64,000 nt of DNA from Paenibacillus tyrphae (GTDB lineage: Bacteria > Bacillota > Bacilli > Paenibacillales > NBRC-103111): NCBI RefSeq assembly GCF_027925525.1, contig NZ_BSDJ01000014.1, positions 95,613 through 159,612 on the forward strand. The letters run 5' to 3'. Made by a program: the position numbers and the translations under genes. Positions 45,752-55,398 of this stretch are shown piece by piece. Position 1 is the stretch's first letter, and every line of letters starts with the position of its first letter. Below the pieces are notes generated by a model that saw nothing but the letters and a program-made list of their open reading frames with translations, did not search any database and was not told the origin of the DNA.

Positions 45752-46735
45752 CTATTTCTTGAAGGAGCGCTGGCGCAGCACATCCACATAGACCGCCGCT
45801 ACGATAACCAGACCGATGATCGCCATCTGAAAATCGGCGGAGACGTTCAGCAGATTCAAGCCGTTGCGGAGCACCGCGATGATCGTAGCGCCGATTAGCG
45901 TGCCCCAGACCGTGCCGACGCCGCCGAAGAAGCTTGCGCCGCCGATGATCACCGCAGCGATCGCATCCAGTTCGTAGCCCATCCCGGCCAGCGGAAACGC
46001 CGAGTTGACGCGTCCGACCATGACCAGCCCGGCCAAACCGGCCATCAAGCCGCTCAAGGTGTAGACGATGACGAGAATTTTATTCACGTTAATCCCGGAC
46101 AGACGGGCCGTTTCCTTATTCCCGCCGATCGCGTAGATGTAGCGTCCTGTCGAGGTACGGTTCAAGAAAATATCGAAGAGAATATAAACGACGATAACCA
46201 GAATAAAGCTGAACGGCACGGGACCGATAAACTCGTTGCCCGCGAATTGAATCGGTGCGGCGAATCCGGCAATCGGGGCCGCTCCGGTAATAATCAAGGC
46301 AATCCCGCGGGCGATATTCATCGTACCCAGCGTGGAGATGAACGGGTGCGGCAGCTTCAGCTTCGTCAGCATGATGCCGTTCGTCCAGCCGAGCAGCGCA
46401 CCGACGCCGAGACATACGACAATGCCGAGATACGGGTTAATCCCGTGATTGACGGAAACGATCCCCATCATCATGATGGACAACGCCAAAATCGAACCGA
46501 CGGACAAGTCGATCCCCGCCGTCAAAATCGGCAGCAGCATCCCGATCGCCAGCAGCGCGTTGATGGAAGATTGGCGTGCAATGTTCATCACGTTGTCCAC
46601 GGTCAAGAAATTATCGCTTAGGACGGTCAAGACCGTGCATAAAATTATCAAGCCGATCAAGGCGCCGAATTTGCTTATAAACCCGTTAGATTTTACTTTC
46701 CTTACTTCGCTTTTTTCAACGATGACAGCAGACAT
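45752..46735 (-). CDS. Inositol-type ABC transporter permease (RbsC-like)
   Basis: A 327-residue permease of the ribose/xylose/galactose class with eight to ten helices. It has the conserved ILTAGIDLSVGSILALSIM segment and a C-terminal coupling region with GGASFFGGVGTVWGTLIGA. It starts one base pair after the ATPase gene, so translation is probably coupled. It would form a homodimer carrying inositol through the membrane. Confidence 0.92.
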   Translation of the reverse strand: MSAVIVEKSEVRKVKSNGFISKFGALIGLIILCTVLTVLSDNFLTVDNVMNIARQSSINALLAIGMLLPILTAGIDLSVGSILALSIMMMGIVSVNHGINPYLGIVVCLGVGALLGWTNGIMLTKLKLPHPFISTLGTMNIARGIALIITGAAPIAGFAAPIQFAGNEFIGPVPFSFILVIVVYILFDIFLNRTSTGRYIYAIGGNKETARLSGINVNKILVIVYTLSGLMAGLAGLVMVGRVNSAFPLAGMGYELDAIAAVIIGGASFFGGVGTVWGTLIGATIIAVLRNGLNLLNVSADFQMAIIGLVIVAAVYVDVLRQRSFKK

Positions 46736-46736
46736 C

Positions 46737-48239
46737 TTAATTCCCCCTTGTCGCGGACTTCATGATTTTTTCCTGATCCGCCTGTTCCCTGAGCATGTCG
46801 TCGACGATCTGCCCTTCGTTCATGACCAGAATGCGGTCGCAAATGCCCAGAATCTCGGGCAGCTCCGACGAAATAATGATCACCACCGCACCGTCCTGCA
46901 CCAATGAATTGATCAGCCGGTATACCTCCACCTTCGCGCCGACGTCAATCCCCCTTGTCGGTTCGTCGAAAATGAATACTTTAGCGTTCGTACAGAGCCA
47001 TTTGGCGATGACAACCTTCTGCTGATTACCGCCGCTGAGCTTCCGCGCCTGTGCGGCAATATCTCCGGGACGCACCTGCAGCTCCTTCAAATAATCGATA
47101 GCAAGCGCTTTCATCTTGTCTTTGTGCAAAAACTTGTTTTTCTTCAACTTCTTCAGGTTGGCAATGGTGATATTGAATTCGAGCGTCTGATCGAGGATCA
47201 AGCCTTCGCCTTTACGGTCCTCGGTAATAAAAGCGAGTCCCGCTTTGATCGCGTCCTCCGGGCACTTGATCTTGACCTCTTTGCCGAACACGTACACCTT
47301 GCCTTGATCGACCGGATCGACCCCGAAGATGCCCCGGGCCAGCTCCGTCCTCCCGGCGCCGACAAGACCGGAAAAACCGAGAATTTGTCCTTGATACGCC
47401 GTGAAGCTGATCTCCTTGCTCGAGTTCTTCAGCCGCAGACCTTCGACCCGCAAGCCTTCTTCGCCGAGCTGGAAGTTCATTTTCGGATATTTCTCGTCCA
47501 GGCTCCGGCCGACCATCAGTTGGATCATCTTCTCGGTATCCGTCTCCGCCATGCTCAGCGTTTCGATTTTCCGGCCATCCCGCAAGATCGAGATCCGGTC
47601 GCCGATTCGCTTGTTTTCTTCCAGCTTGTGCGAGATGTAGACGATCGCAATCCCTTGCTTGCGCAGCTCCATCACCGTCGTCAGCAGCTGTTCGATTTCC
47701 GATTCGCTTAGGCTCGAGGACGGTTCGTCCATGATGATCAGCTTCGCATTAATGGTTAACGCTTTCGCAATTTCGACCAGTTGCTGCTGTCCGATGCCAA
47801 GTGTGGATACTTTGGCGTCCGGGGAAATATCCTGCCCGAGCTGTTTCAAATATTCCTCGGCCTTAAGCCGCATCGTCTTGCGGTCGAGCAGCGAATATTT
47901 GCCGTTCTTCTTCAGCTCCCGGCCCAGAAAAATATTCTCGTATACCGTCAGCTCGGGAATGAGGTTAAGCTCCTGGTAGATCGTGGCGATCCCGAGATTC
48001 ATCGCGTCGACCGGACCGTTGATTTCCACCTTGTTCGACTCCCAGAAGATGTCGCCGGAATCCTTCGTATACGCGCCGGTCATAATCTTGATCAGCGTCG
48101 ATTTACCCGCTCCGTTCTCCCCCAGCAGGACATGCACCTCGCCCGGCCGGATGTCCAGATGAATCTCCTTCAGCACCTGGTTGCCTGAGAAGCCTTTGTT
48201 GATTCCCCTCAGTTCCAATAAAGCATCGCGTTCTCCCAT
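46737..48239 (-). CDS. Inositol-type ABC transporter ATPase with two nucleotide-binding domains (RbsA-like)
   Basis: A 500-residue tandem ATPase. The first domain has GENGAGKSTLIKI, a signature-like LGIGQQQLVEIAKAL and LIIMDEPSSSLSE. The second has degenerate Walker A GLVGAGRTEL, signature LSGGNQQKVVIAKWL and IFDEPTRGIDVG, as usual for sugar importers of this class. ATG 48239 is chosen because AAAGGGG lies upstream. It is the first gene of the transport operon, which continues through permease, dehydrogenase, binding protein, iolG, lacI and iolJ. Confidence 0.92.
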   Translation of the reverse strand: MGERDALLELRGINKGFSGNQVLKEIHLDIRPGEVHVLLGENGAGKSTLIKIMTGAYTKDSGDIFWESNKVEINGPVDAMNLGIATIYQELNLIPELTVYENIFLGRELKKNGKYSLLDRKTMRLKAEEYLKQLGQDISPDAKVSTLGIGQQQLVEIAKALTINAKLIIMDEPSSSLSESEIEQLLTTVMELRKQGIAIVYISHKLEENKRIGDRISILRDGRKIETLSMAETDTEKMIQLMVGRSLDEKYPKMNFQLGEEGLRVEGLRLKNSSKEISFTAYQGQILGFSGLVGAGRTELARGIFGVDPVDQGKVYVFGKEVKIKCPEDAIKAGLAFITEDRKGEGLILDQTLEFNITIANLKKLKKNKFLHKDKMKALAIDYLKELQVRPGDIAAQARKLSGGNQQKVVIAKWLCTNAKVFIFDEPTRGIDVGAKVEVYRLINSLVQDGAVVIIISSELPEILGICDRILVMNEGQIVDDMLREQADQEKIMKSATRGN

Positions 48240-48296
48240 GTCGTAACCCCTTTCAAAAAGCAAAGCCTTTCTCCGTGTGTACCGTGAGGAATGAAA

Positions 48297-48454
48297 GTAA
48301 GCGCTTAATCAAAATCCAAAAAAAATAATCCGTTTTCCGCTGTATCAGCCGCTTTACCATGACCTTAATAACGATCCGTTTTCCATGACTTTCCTTTATT
48401 TATCGGCATTGTCATTTGGAAGAGCTACCCCAATCGAGATAAATAAAGCGCTTT
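48297..48454 (-). promoter_or_regulatory. AAGCGCTT-centred operators before the transport operon
   Basis: The 336-bp gap before the ATPase gene holds two palindromic motifs: GTAAGCGCTTAAT at 48297-48309 and AAAGCGCTTT at 48445-48454. The same core occurs before iolD and before the chemoreceptor gene. A LacI-family operator, or possibly a catabolite site, is the likely meaning. I see no other gene in the gap. Confidence 0.65.
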
Positions 48455-48546
48455 CCTTAATGCGATTATATCTAGGGTTTTGAGAAATTGCAATATGCTT
48501 CTGTGATTTTCTTTACACCTTTTTTTGTAACGGCGCGGCTCCGCCG

Positions 48547-48575
48547 TTGACGAAAAAAGCGAAGCCGCTTCCACC
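48547..48575 (-). terminator. Terminator of the iolDEBCA operon
   Basis: A short hairpin AAGCG-AAGC-CGCTT directly after the iolA stop codon, followed on the minus strand by T6. A second GC hairpin (AACGGCG / CGCCGTT, 48530-48549) lies next to it but lacks a T tract. Confidence 0.6.
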
Positions 48576-50027
48576 TTAATAACGGGCGGTGACCATTTTT
48601 TTGCGCGTATAGAACTCGACGCCGTCTTTACCGTTGGCATGCAAATCGCCGTAGAACGACTTTTTGTAGCCAGAGAACGGGAAGAAGGCCATCGGCGCAG
48701 GTACCCCTACGTTAATGCCGAGCATGCCTGCGTCAATCGTTTCCCGGAACTGGCGCACGGCTTTGGCGCTGTCCGTGTACAAGCAGGCGCCGTTGGCGAA
48801 TTCGGACTGATTGGCGATGTCAATCGCCTCCGTTAAGCTGTCGGCGCGCACGATCTGCAGCACAGGCGCAAAAATTTCGTCATTCCAGATCGTCATGCCC
48901 GGCTTCGCGTGGTCGAAGATCGTCGGCCCGACGAAATAGCCGTCTCCCGAGGCCGCTTCGCATTCGCGTCCGTCCAGCAGAAGCGCTGCTCCTTCTTCGC
49001 TTCCTTTTTCGATATAACCGACCGTTCTTTCTTTATGCGATTGGCGGATGACCGGGCCGAGGAAATTGCCTTTCTCGATGCCGTTGCCGATCGTTAATTG
49101 CTTAGCCGCCGCAACCAGACGCTCGGCCAGCGTATCGGCGGTATCGCCCACAGCCACGACAACGGAGCAAGCCATGCACCGTTCGCCCGCCGAGCCGAAA
49201 GCCGCATTAATAATTTCTTTGACGGTCAGGTCCATATCCGCATCCGGCAGCACGATGGAGTGGTTTTTGGCGCCGCCGAGCGCCTGCACCCGCTTGCCGT
49301 GAGCGGCCGCCGTCTTGTAGACGTATTCCGCCACCGGCTGCGAGCCGACGAAGGAAATCGCCGCTACGTCCTGATGCTCCAGCAGGCCGTTAACGACATC
49401 GTGCGCCCCGTGGACGATATTGAACACGCCGTCCGGCAGGCCCGCTTCCTGCAGCAATTCCGCCAAGCGGCAAGCCAGAATCGGCGTTCTCTCCGACGGC
49501 TTCAGGACAAAGGTGTTGCCGCAAGCGATCGCCAGCGGGAACATCCAGCAAGGCACCATCATCGGGAAGTTGAACGGCGTAATGCCGCCGACAACGCCGA
49601 TCGGATAACGATACATGTTCGATTCCAGTCCGGTCGCGATATCCGGCAGCACGCTGCCCATCATCAAGGTCGGCACGCCCGCTGCGAATTCGACGCATTC
49701 GATGCCCCGCTGCACTTCACCGTAAGCCTCGGCGTAGTTTTTGCCGTTCTCCAGCGTTACGAGGCGGGCCAGCTCATCCCAATGCTCCACGAGCAGCTGC
49801 TGGTATTTGAACATGATGCGCGCTCTTCTCGGCACCGGTACGCGGCTCCACTGCTTGAACGCTTCCTTCGCCGTCCGGACGGCTTGATCGAGATCTTCCC
49901 GCGAAGACAGCGGCACTCTCGCCAGCACTTCGTCGGTCGCCGGATTCGTCACGATATCTTCTTTGCCTGAAGTGGCATCCACCCATTGCCCGCCAATGTA
50001 ATTTTGCAGAAGCTTTTCGTTAGACAT
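48576..50027 (-). CDS. iolA: Methylmalonate-semialdehyde dehydrogenase (acylating)
   Basis: A 483-residue aldehyde dehydrogenase that turns malonate semialdehyde into acetyl-CoA and CO2, the last step of inositol breakdown. Motifs: [47 protein letters not shown] and the catalytic Cys in [16 protein letters not shown], all specific for the MMSDH group. It starts with ATG 50027 and AAGGGG upstream. A palindromic element of about 150 bp separates it from iolC. Confidence 0.95.
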   Translation of the reverse strand: MSNEKLLQNYIGGQWVDATSGKEDIVTNPATDEVLARVPLSSREDLDQAVRTAKEAFKQWSRVPVPRRARIMFKYQQLLVEHWDELARLVTLENGKNYAEAYGEVQRGIECVEFAAGVPTLMMGSVLPDIATGLESNMYRYPIGVVGGITPFNFPMMVPCWMFPLAIACGNTFVLKPSERTPILACRLAELLQEAGLPDGVFNIVHGAHDVVNGLLEHQDVAAISFVGSQPVAEYVYKTAAAHGKRVQALGGAKNHSIVLPDADMDLTVKEIINAAFGSAGERCMACSVVVAVGDTADTLAERLVAAAKQLTIGNGIEKGNFLGPVIRQSHKERTVGYIEKGSEEGAALLLDGRECEAASGDGYFVGPTIFDHAKPGMTIWNDEIFAPVLQIVRADSLTEAIDIANQSEFANGACLYTDSAKAVRQFRETIDAGMLGINVGVPAPMAFFPFSGYKKSFYGDLHANGKDGVEFYTRKKMVTARY

Positions 50028-50077
50028 GCTAGTTGTTCCCCTTTTCTATTTTATTGCGACGCTAAGCGTACTTCCGT

Positions 50078-50333
50078 TGTGACTTTGCTTTGCAAATCTG
50101 AGCTTATTGAGAAAGTGGTCAATTAAAGTAATAGAGGTGTACGAGGAGGTGGGGTATCTACTTCCGGTCGCTGTTGTCCGCAGGAAATTTTTATTAGAAG
50201 CCATTTAGTAGCGGGTATTTCCTGCAGACAAAGGCGAACGCTATCGCTCCTCCAGTAGATACCCCACCTTCGTATGTTTCTCTATTTCAGTCAAAAATCT
50301 CTTTCTTAACACTCTGTGACTTTGCTTTGCAAA
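50078..50333. repeat. Palindromic intergenic element flanked by 19-bp direct repeats
   Basis: The iolC-iolA gap holds nested inverted repeats: a perfect 15-bp pair at 50148-50162 and 50254-50268, and an inner pair GCAGGAAAT / ATTTCCTGC at 50180-50188 and 50217-50225. A perfect 19-bp direct repeat (50078-50096 and 50315-50333) flanks the structure. Part of it recurs at 36517-36552. It looks like a MITE-like or REP-like mobile palindrome; no coding sequence is inside. Confidence 0.7.
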
Positions 50334-50380
50334 GTCTGGACAGAACGATTCCGCCCGCTCCGCTGGGATTCACCGTACTT

Positions 50381-51388
50381 TTAAGTACTGCTATTCGCCC
50401 GGTGCTCTCTGATCAAATCCTCAATCTGCTCCACCGTCGGCATCGCATCGGAGCAGCTGTGGCTGGACACAACGATGGAAGCCGACGCGCTGCCGAACTC
50501 CTGGCATTTCTCGACAGGCCAGCCCTGCAGCAAGCCGTAAATGAACGCGCCTGCGAACGAATCCCCCGCACCAAACGTTTTGATCACCTGCTTCGCCGGG
50601 AAAATGCCTCCGCGACTGCTTCCCCCGTCCTTCGTAAACACGATGGAGCCGTCTCCGCCGTGCTTGACGACGACGATTTTCGCCTGACGCTCGAACCAGC
50701 GCTGCGCCGTGGCGAGATCGTCCTTGACTTCCGGTCCGGTCACGATTTCCATGACGTCAAATTCTTCCCTGCCGGCAATAATAACATCGCACTGCTCCGC
50801 GACCAGATTGCAGTAAATCGCCGTCTCTTCCTTCGACTTCCACGTCCAGCGGCGGTAATCGACGTCGAAAATAATGACCACTTGATGCTTCCGCGCATAT
50901 TCGATCGCTTGGAATACGGCTTCTCTGGAAGGGCTTGACGCCAGCGCCGTGCCGGAGATCAAGATTGCCTTCGCCCGCTTGATGAAATCCTCCTGCACCT
51001 CGCCCGCTTCCAGCTTCAGATCGGCGACGTTGTCGCGGTACATCAGGATACTGCAATCGCTCGGCGACTTGATTTCGGTAAACGCCAGCCCCGTCACCGC
51101 GCCGGTATGATCGGTCACCACATTGCGTGTATCGATGTTTAGCTTGTGCAGATAGCTTTTGATGAAACGACCGAATTGATCGTCCGATACTTTGCCGATA
51201 AATCCCGTGCGCGCACCTAGTTTGGCTAACGCAATCGTAATGTTGGCGGGCGAGCCCCCCACATATTTCGTAAAAGTAAGCGTTTCCTCCATCGGCCGGT
51301 TAATCTCGTTGGCGTTCAGGTCTATGCACAGCCGGCCAAGCCCGATAAAATCCAGCTCCCGGTCCTGCTGAAACGTGATATGGTTCAT
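50381..51388 (-). CDS. iolC: 5-dehydro-2-deoxygluconokinase
   Basis: A 335-residue PfkB-family kinase that phosphorylates 2-deoxy-5-keto-gluconate. Motifs: GRLCIDLNANE, YVGGSPANITIALAKLGARTGFIGKVSDDQFG, and the C-terminal catalytic FGAGDSFAGAFIYGLLQGW. ATG 51388 with GGAGGTG upstream is chosen; upstream in-frame starts overlap the iolB stop. It lies 35 bp after iolB. The product would be the substrate of the IolJ-like aldolase at 41 kb. Confidence 0.93.
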   Translation of the reverse strand: MNHITFQQDRELDFIGLGRLCIDLNANEINRPMEETLTFTKYVGGSPANITIALAKLGARTGFIGKVSDDQFGRFIKSYLHKLNIDTRNVVTDHTGAVTGLAFTEIKSPSDCSILMYRDNVADLKLEAGEVQEDFIKRAKAILISGTALASSPSREAVFQAIEYARKHQVVIIFDVDYRRWTWKSKEETAIYCNLVAEQCDVIIAGREEFDVMEIVTGPEVKDDLATAQRWFERQAKIVVVKHGGDGSIVFTKDGGSSRGGIFPAKQVIKTFGAGDSFAGAFIYGLLQGWPVEKCQEFGSASASIVVSSHSCSDAMPTVEQIEDLIREHRANSST

Positions 51389-51423
51389 CTCTCGGCGCAC
51401 CTCCATCTTATGCGATTGGAAAA

Positions 51424-52239
51424 TTATTTTTTGGCGTTCGTCATCAGCCATTCGTGCGCCGGATCGTTATAAAACCGCCAGGTGCGCACCGGACCCGCCA
51501 TCACGTTCAAATAGTAAACATCATACCCCGGCGGCGCGGATACGGGATGGAAGCCTTTAGGCACCAGCACGGCGTCCCCGTTTTTCACGATCATCGTTTC
51601 GTCCAGCTCTCCGTCGAGCGTGTACACCCTTTGCAGGGCAAAGCCTTCAGCCGGGTTGATTTTATGGTAATACGTTTCTTCCAAGTACGATTCGTTCGGC
51701 AAATTGTCCTGATCATGCTTATGCGGCGGGTAGCTGGACCAATGCCCGTTCGGCGTAAATACCTCGACCACCAGCAAGCTGTCCGCAGGCGACTGCTCCG
51801 GCAAAATGTTATGGATATGCCGCTCGATATTCCCATAGCCTCTCGTTTCCACCCCGACCTGATCGGGAGCAATGAGTCTCGCCGGATGACTGCCGTAGCC
51901 CGGCGCCGCACATACGGCCAGCTCCAGCTCCGTCGTCGCCGTTACTTCGAAGAAGTCGCCGTTCGGGACATAGACGCTGTACGGAGGGATTTGTTCAAAG
52001 ACGCTCATGCGCTGCCCGATGTTGTCCAGCTTAAGCTCGGAGGTCGCCACATTCGCCTTGCCCGACAATAGCACCAGACATACCTCTTGATCGCCCGTTT
52101 CCTTCTTTAAGCGCTGGCCCTGGCTCAACCGGTACACTTCGAAGCCGACATATGTCCAGCCCGCCGATTCCGGTGTAATCGTGAGCACGTTTCCTTGCTC
52201 GTCCGCCGTCTTACGGCTCGGCACAATAAGATCCGCCAT
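51424..52239 (-). CDS. iolB: 5-deoxy-glucuronate isomerase
   Basis: A 271-residue bicupin enzyme that isomerises 5-deoxy-glucuronate to 2-deoxy-5-keto-gluconate. The motif HWSSYPPHKHDQDNLPNESYLEETYYHKI carries the metal-binding His and Glu residues of the family, and the C-terminal cupin has VLVPKGFHPVSAPPGYDVYYLNVMAG. It lies 22 bp after iolE. Confidence 0.94.
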   Translation of the reverse strand: MADLIVPSRKTADEQGNVLTITPESAGWTYVGFEVYRLSQGQRLKKETGDQEVCLVLLSGKANVATSELKLDNIGQRMSVFEQIPPYSVYVPNGDFFEVTATTELELAVCAAPGYGSHPARLIAPDQVGVETRGYGNIERHIHNILPEQSPADSLLVVEVFTPNGHWSSYPPHKHDQDNLPNESYLEETYYHKINPAEGFALQRVYTLDGELDETMIVKNGDAVLVPKGFHPVSAPPGYDVYYLNVMAGPVRTWRFYNDPAHEWLMTNAKK

Positions 52240-52261
52240 CTGAAACCATTCCCCTTTCCCG

Positions 52262-53182
52262 TTATCCAGATATATTGCTCGTTAAATCGCTGACGATGGC
52301 AGCAATGTATTCCTTCGACTTCCGCGCGTATTCGACCGGGTTGGCCACGGACGGGTCCTGCTCCGCTTCGATGATCATCCAGCCGTCGTAACCGCGGGCG
52401 AACAACTCCCGGAAAATCGGTGCAAAATCGATGCAGCCGTCCCCCGGCACCGTGTAAACGCCCTGAATCACCGCCGATTGGAACGGTATATTCTCACGCC
52501 TTACCCGGTCGAGAACGTCCTGACGCACGTCTTTCAAATGCACATATGCGATCCGGTCGGCGTACCGCTGCAGCAGCGCAAGCGGGTCGGCTCCTCCATA
52601 GAAAGCATGGCCCGTATCGTACAGCATATGAACCAGTTCCGGGTCGGTCGTCGCCATCAAGCGGTCGATTTCCTCCGGGCGCTCGACATTCGTGCCGATA
52701 TGGTAGTGGTACACCAGCTTCATGCCATGCTCGCGGCAAATTTCACCAGCTTGATGCAAGCCGTCCACCATATGATTCCATTCCTCATCGGTAAAAGGAA
52801 TCACGTTCCGGTCCGCAGGCGACCGCCTCGGATCGCCGATGATCGACCCGCCGAGCTCGCAGGTGACGACGTGCTTGCTGCCCATTTTTTGCAAAAATTG
52901 CACATGCTTGCGGTAAGCCTCCAGCTCCGCTTCCCGATAGCTCGGGTCAGAAAAAAGCACGCCTTTCCACTGCGAAGTGAGCAGGATTCCTTTCTCCGCC
53001 AAAGCTTCCCGCAGCACGTCCGGATCTTTCGGGAATTTGCGGCAATTCTCCGTCGCGGCGAAGCCGAGAGCCGAGAAATCGGTCAACAGATCTTCGAACG
53101 TATAGTGATCCCCTAGCTCAAGCACATCTTCATTCACCCAGTTAATCGGGGAAATTCCCAGCTTCAAGCGATCGATGTTCAT
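52262..53182 (-). CDS. iolE: Inosose dehydratase
   Basis: A 306-residue TIM-barrel enzyme of the AP-endonuclease/xylose-isomerase fold that dehydrates scyllo-inosose. Start LKLGISPINWVNED is typical of IolE, followed by LVYHYHIGTNVERPEEIDRLM, LLYDTGHAFYGG-type metal site (HMLYDTGHAFYGGADP) and YVHLKDVRQDVL. It lies 25 bp after iolD. Confidence 0.94.
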   Translation of the reverse strand: MNIDRLKLGISPINWVNEDVLELGDHYTFEDLLTDFSALGFAATENCRKFPKDPDVLREALAEKGILLTSQWKGVLFSDPSYREAELEAYRKHVQFLQKMGSKHVVTCELGGSIIGDPRRSPADRNVIPFTDEEWNHMVDGLHQAGEICREHGMKLVYHYHIGTNVERPEEIDRLMATTDPELVHMLYDTGHAFYGGADPLALLQRYADRIAYVHLKDVRQDVLDRVRRENIPFQSAVIQGVYTVPGDGCIDFAPIFRELFARGYDGWMIIEAEQDPSVANPVEYARKSKEYIAAIVSDLTSNISG

Positions 53183-53207
53183 ATGCAGGTCCCTTCTTTA
53201 ATGAAAA

Positions 53208-55073
53208 TTAAATTTCCTTCACGCCTTCGAGCTTTTGCCGCATCGTATCGTAAGCTTGATGCACCTTCACGCTCTCCGATACTTCCGCCACGCCGACGCG
53301 CCACCACGATTCATAGCCGTCCGTGTTCGTGCCCGGAAGCACCTTGATTTCGATCAAGGTGGAGACGGTCTGCTCCTTGGCGCTCTTCAAGGCTTCCTTC
53401 AGCTCGTCAATCGTACGCACCGTGAACGTCTTGACACCGAGCGCCCGCGCATAGAGCGAGAAGTCGACCGGCACGTAGTCGCCTGTCAGCCTGTTCGTAT
53501 CGGCGGAGCGGTAGCGGAATTCGTTGCCGAAGCCTTGGCTGCCATGTCCGCGCTGGAGATTGTGAATGCACTGATAGCCGTGGTTATCCAGGAGCAGCAC
53601 GTTGATTTTCCGCCCTTCCTGGATGCTGGTCAGCAGCTCGGAATGAAGCATCATGAAGCTGCCGTCGCCGACGAACGCATACACCTCGCGCCCGGGATCG
53701 GCCAGCTTCACCCCAAACGCTCCCGACACCTCGTAGCCCATGCAAGAAAAGCCGTATTCCATATGGTACGTATTCGGATGATCGCATCTCCACAGCCGGT
53801 GAAGGTCGCCGGGCAGGCTGCCAGCGGCGCATACGACCACGTCGTTCGGATCGAGCGACGCGTTAATTTCGCCGATGACTCTCGTCTGCGACAGACCGTC
53901 CGGCAGCTCCATGGCGTACAAGCGGTCGACCTCTTGGTCCCAAGCCTGCTTCTCCGCCTTCAGCTCGTCGGCCGGGTAGGCGCTTTCATAGCCGGCCTGC
54001 CCCAAGACGTCCTGCAAGGCGGTAAGCGCTTCCTTAGCATCAGCGATGACCATGAGCGCGTTCAGCTTCATCGCATCGAAGGAGCTGACATTAATGTTCA
54101 GGAACGATACGTCCAGATGCTGGAACGCGCTCTTGGATGCGGTCGGAAAGTCGGCCAGACGCGTTCCCACGGAAATGATTAGATCGGCTTCCTTCGCCAG
54201 CCGGTTCGCGGCAAGCGATCCGGTTACGCCTATGGCGCCCATATACAGCGGGTGATCCCACGGCATCGCGCTTTTGCCGGCTTGCGTCTCCGTCACCGGA
54301 ATTTGGAACGTTTCCGCGAAGGCGATCAGTTCCTTCACCGCGAGCGAGTAGTGAACGCCGCCTCCGGCGATGATCAGCGGCCGTTTCTTGCCGCGAATCG
54401 CTTGAACCGCCCGGTCCAATGCGCCCTGCGATACGGTGCGCCGCTCGATGTAATGGACCCGTTTCGCGAAAAATTCGGCCGGGTAGTCGTACGCCTCGCA
54501 CTGCACGTCCTGCGGAAGCGACAGCGTCACCGCGCCCGTATCGACGGGATCGGTCAGCACGCGCATCGCGTTCAAGGCCGCCGTGATCAGCTGCTCGGGC
54601 CGGGAAATGCGGTCCCAATATTTGCTGACCGGCTTGAACGCATCGTTGGCCGAAATCGTATAGTCTGTCGGATCTTCGATTTGCTGAAGCACAGGGTCTG
54701 GCTGTCGGCAAGCGAAAATATCCCCGGGCAGGAACAGCACCGGAATGCGGTTCACCGTCGCGGTCCCCGCCGCCGTCACCATGTTCAATGCGCCGGGACC
54801 GATGGAAGAGGTACACGCGAATATTTCAAGCCGGTTCTTCTGCTTCGCGTAAGCCATAGCCGCATGCGCCATGCCCTGCTCGTTTTTGCCTTGGATGAAC
54901 TGGAGCGCGCCTTTGTCCAGCTCCAGTGCCTCGCCGAGGCCCGTGACGTTCCCGTGCCCGAAAATCCCCATGACGCCTTTGACGAATTTGCGTTCTTCCC
55001 CATCGATCTGGATGTACTGGTTATCCAAAAATTTCAGCAATGCCTGCGCCATCGTTAAACGAATCGTTTTCAT
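53208..55073 (-). CDS. iolD: 3D-(3,5/4)-trihydroxycyclohexane-1,2-dione hydrolase
   Basis: A 621-residue thiamine-diphosphate enzyme that opens the cyclohexane ring to give 5-deoxy-glucuronate. The N-terminal Pyr domain has [15 protein letters not shown], and the C-terminal PP domain has the ThDP motif [34 protein letters not shown] 55073 is chosen because GGGAGG lies seven bases upstream; a longer open frame upstream has no ribosome binding site. It is the first gene of iolD-E-B-C-A. Confidence 0.95.
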   Translation of the reverse strand: MKTIRLTMAQALLKFLDNQYIQIDGEERKFVKGVMGIFGHGNVTGLGEALELDKGALQFIQGKNEQGMAHAAMAYAKQKNRLEIFACTSSIGPGALNMVTAAGTATVNRIPVLFLPGDIFACRQPDPVLQQIEDPTDYTISANDAFKPVSKYWDRISRPEQLITAALNAMRVLTDPVDTGAVTLSLPQDVQCEAYDYPAEFFAKRVHYIERRTVSQGALDRAVQAIRGKKRPLIIAGGGVHYSLAVKELIAFAETFQIPVTETQAGKSAMPWDHPLYMGAIGVTGSLAANRLAKEADLIISVGTRLADFPTASKSAFQHLDVSFLNINVSSFDAMKLNALMVIADAKEALTALQDVLGQAGYESAYPADELKAEKQAWDQEVDRLYAMELPDGLSQTRVIGEINASLDPNDVVVCAAGSLPGDLHRLWRCDHPNTYHMEYGFSCMGYEVSGAFGVKLADPGREVYAFVGDGSFMMLHSELLTSIQEGRKINVLLLDNHGYQCIHNLQRGHGSQGFGNEFRYRSADTNRLTGDYVPVDFSLYARALGVKTFTVRTIDELKEALKSAKEQTVSTLIEIKVLPGTNTDGYESWWRVGVAEVSESVKVHQAYDTMRQKLEGVKEI

Positions 55074-55398
55074 ACAGGGCCTCCCTTTTATGAGTATGCG
55101 CTTACCCAAAATTCGTGAATAAAGAACGTCACTTCGCAAAAAAAACGTTTTCATTTCGCTGTGACCTTTTGCTAGCAAATTCCTTCATCCGGTGAATTTG
55201 GGATTTTACATTGGTAAGTCATGTCCATTTCGTTCATAAAATCGCTTACATTCCGACAAAAAGCTTCGGGATGGTCACTTGAAGCCAAAGATCTTCATTT
55301 CAAACCAAGAGTAAGCGCTTTACCTTTCATGTGTGATCATTATAACTCAAGCCTTCCCGCGTTTGCAATAATCAATTTAAAATGTGTGACGAAAGTCC
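55074..55398 (-). promoter_or_regulatory. Promoter/operator region of iolDEBCA
   Basis: A 325-bp gap with no gene. It contains a perfect palindrome GTAAGCGCTTTAC at 55311-55323, the same AAGCGCTT core seen before the transport operon and the chemoreceptor. Related half-sites are TATGCGCTTAC near 55094 and ATCGCTTACA near 55245. The upstream chemoreceptor stops at 55399, and I see no strong terminator between them. Confidence 0.65.

Noticed and set aside
48530..48549. GC hairpin AACGGCG/CGCCGTT as main terminator after iolA
   Set aside because: On the transcribed strand it is followed by A-rich rather than T-rich sequence. The smaller hairpin at 48557-48570 has the T tract.
55074..55178. Upstream extension of iolD
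   Set aside because: The family N-terminus and a proper GGGAGG support ATG 55073. The extension lies in the operator region without a Shine-Dalgarno.
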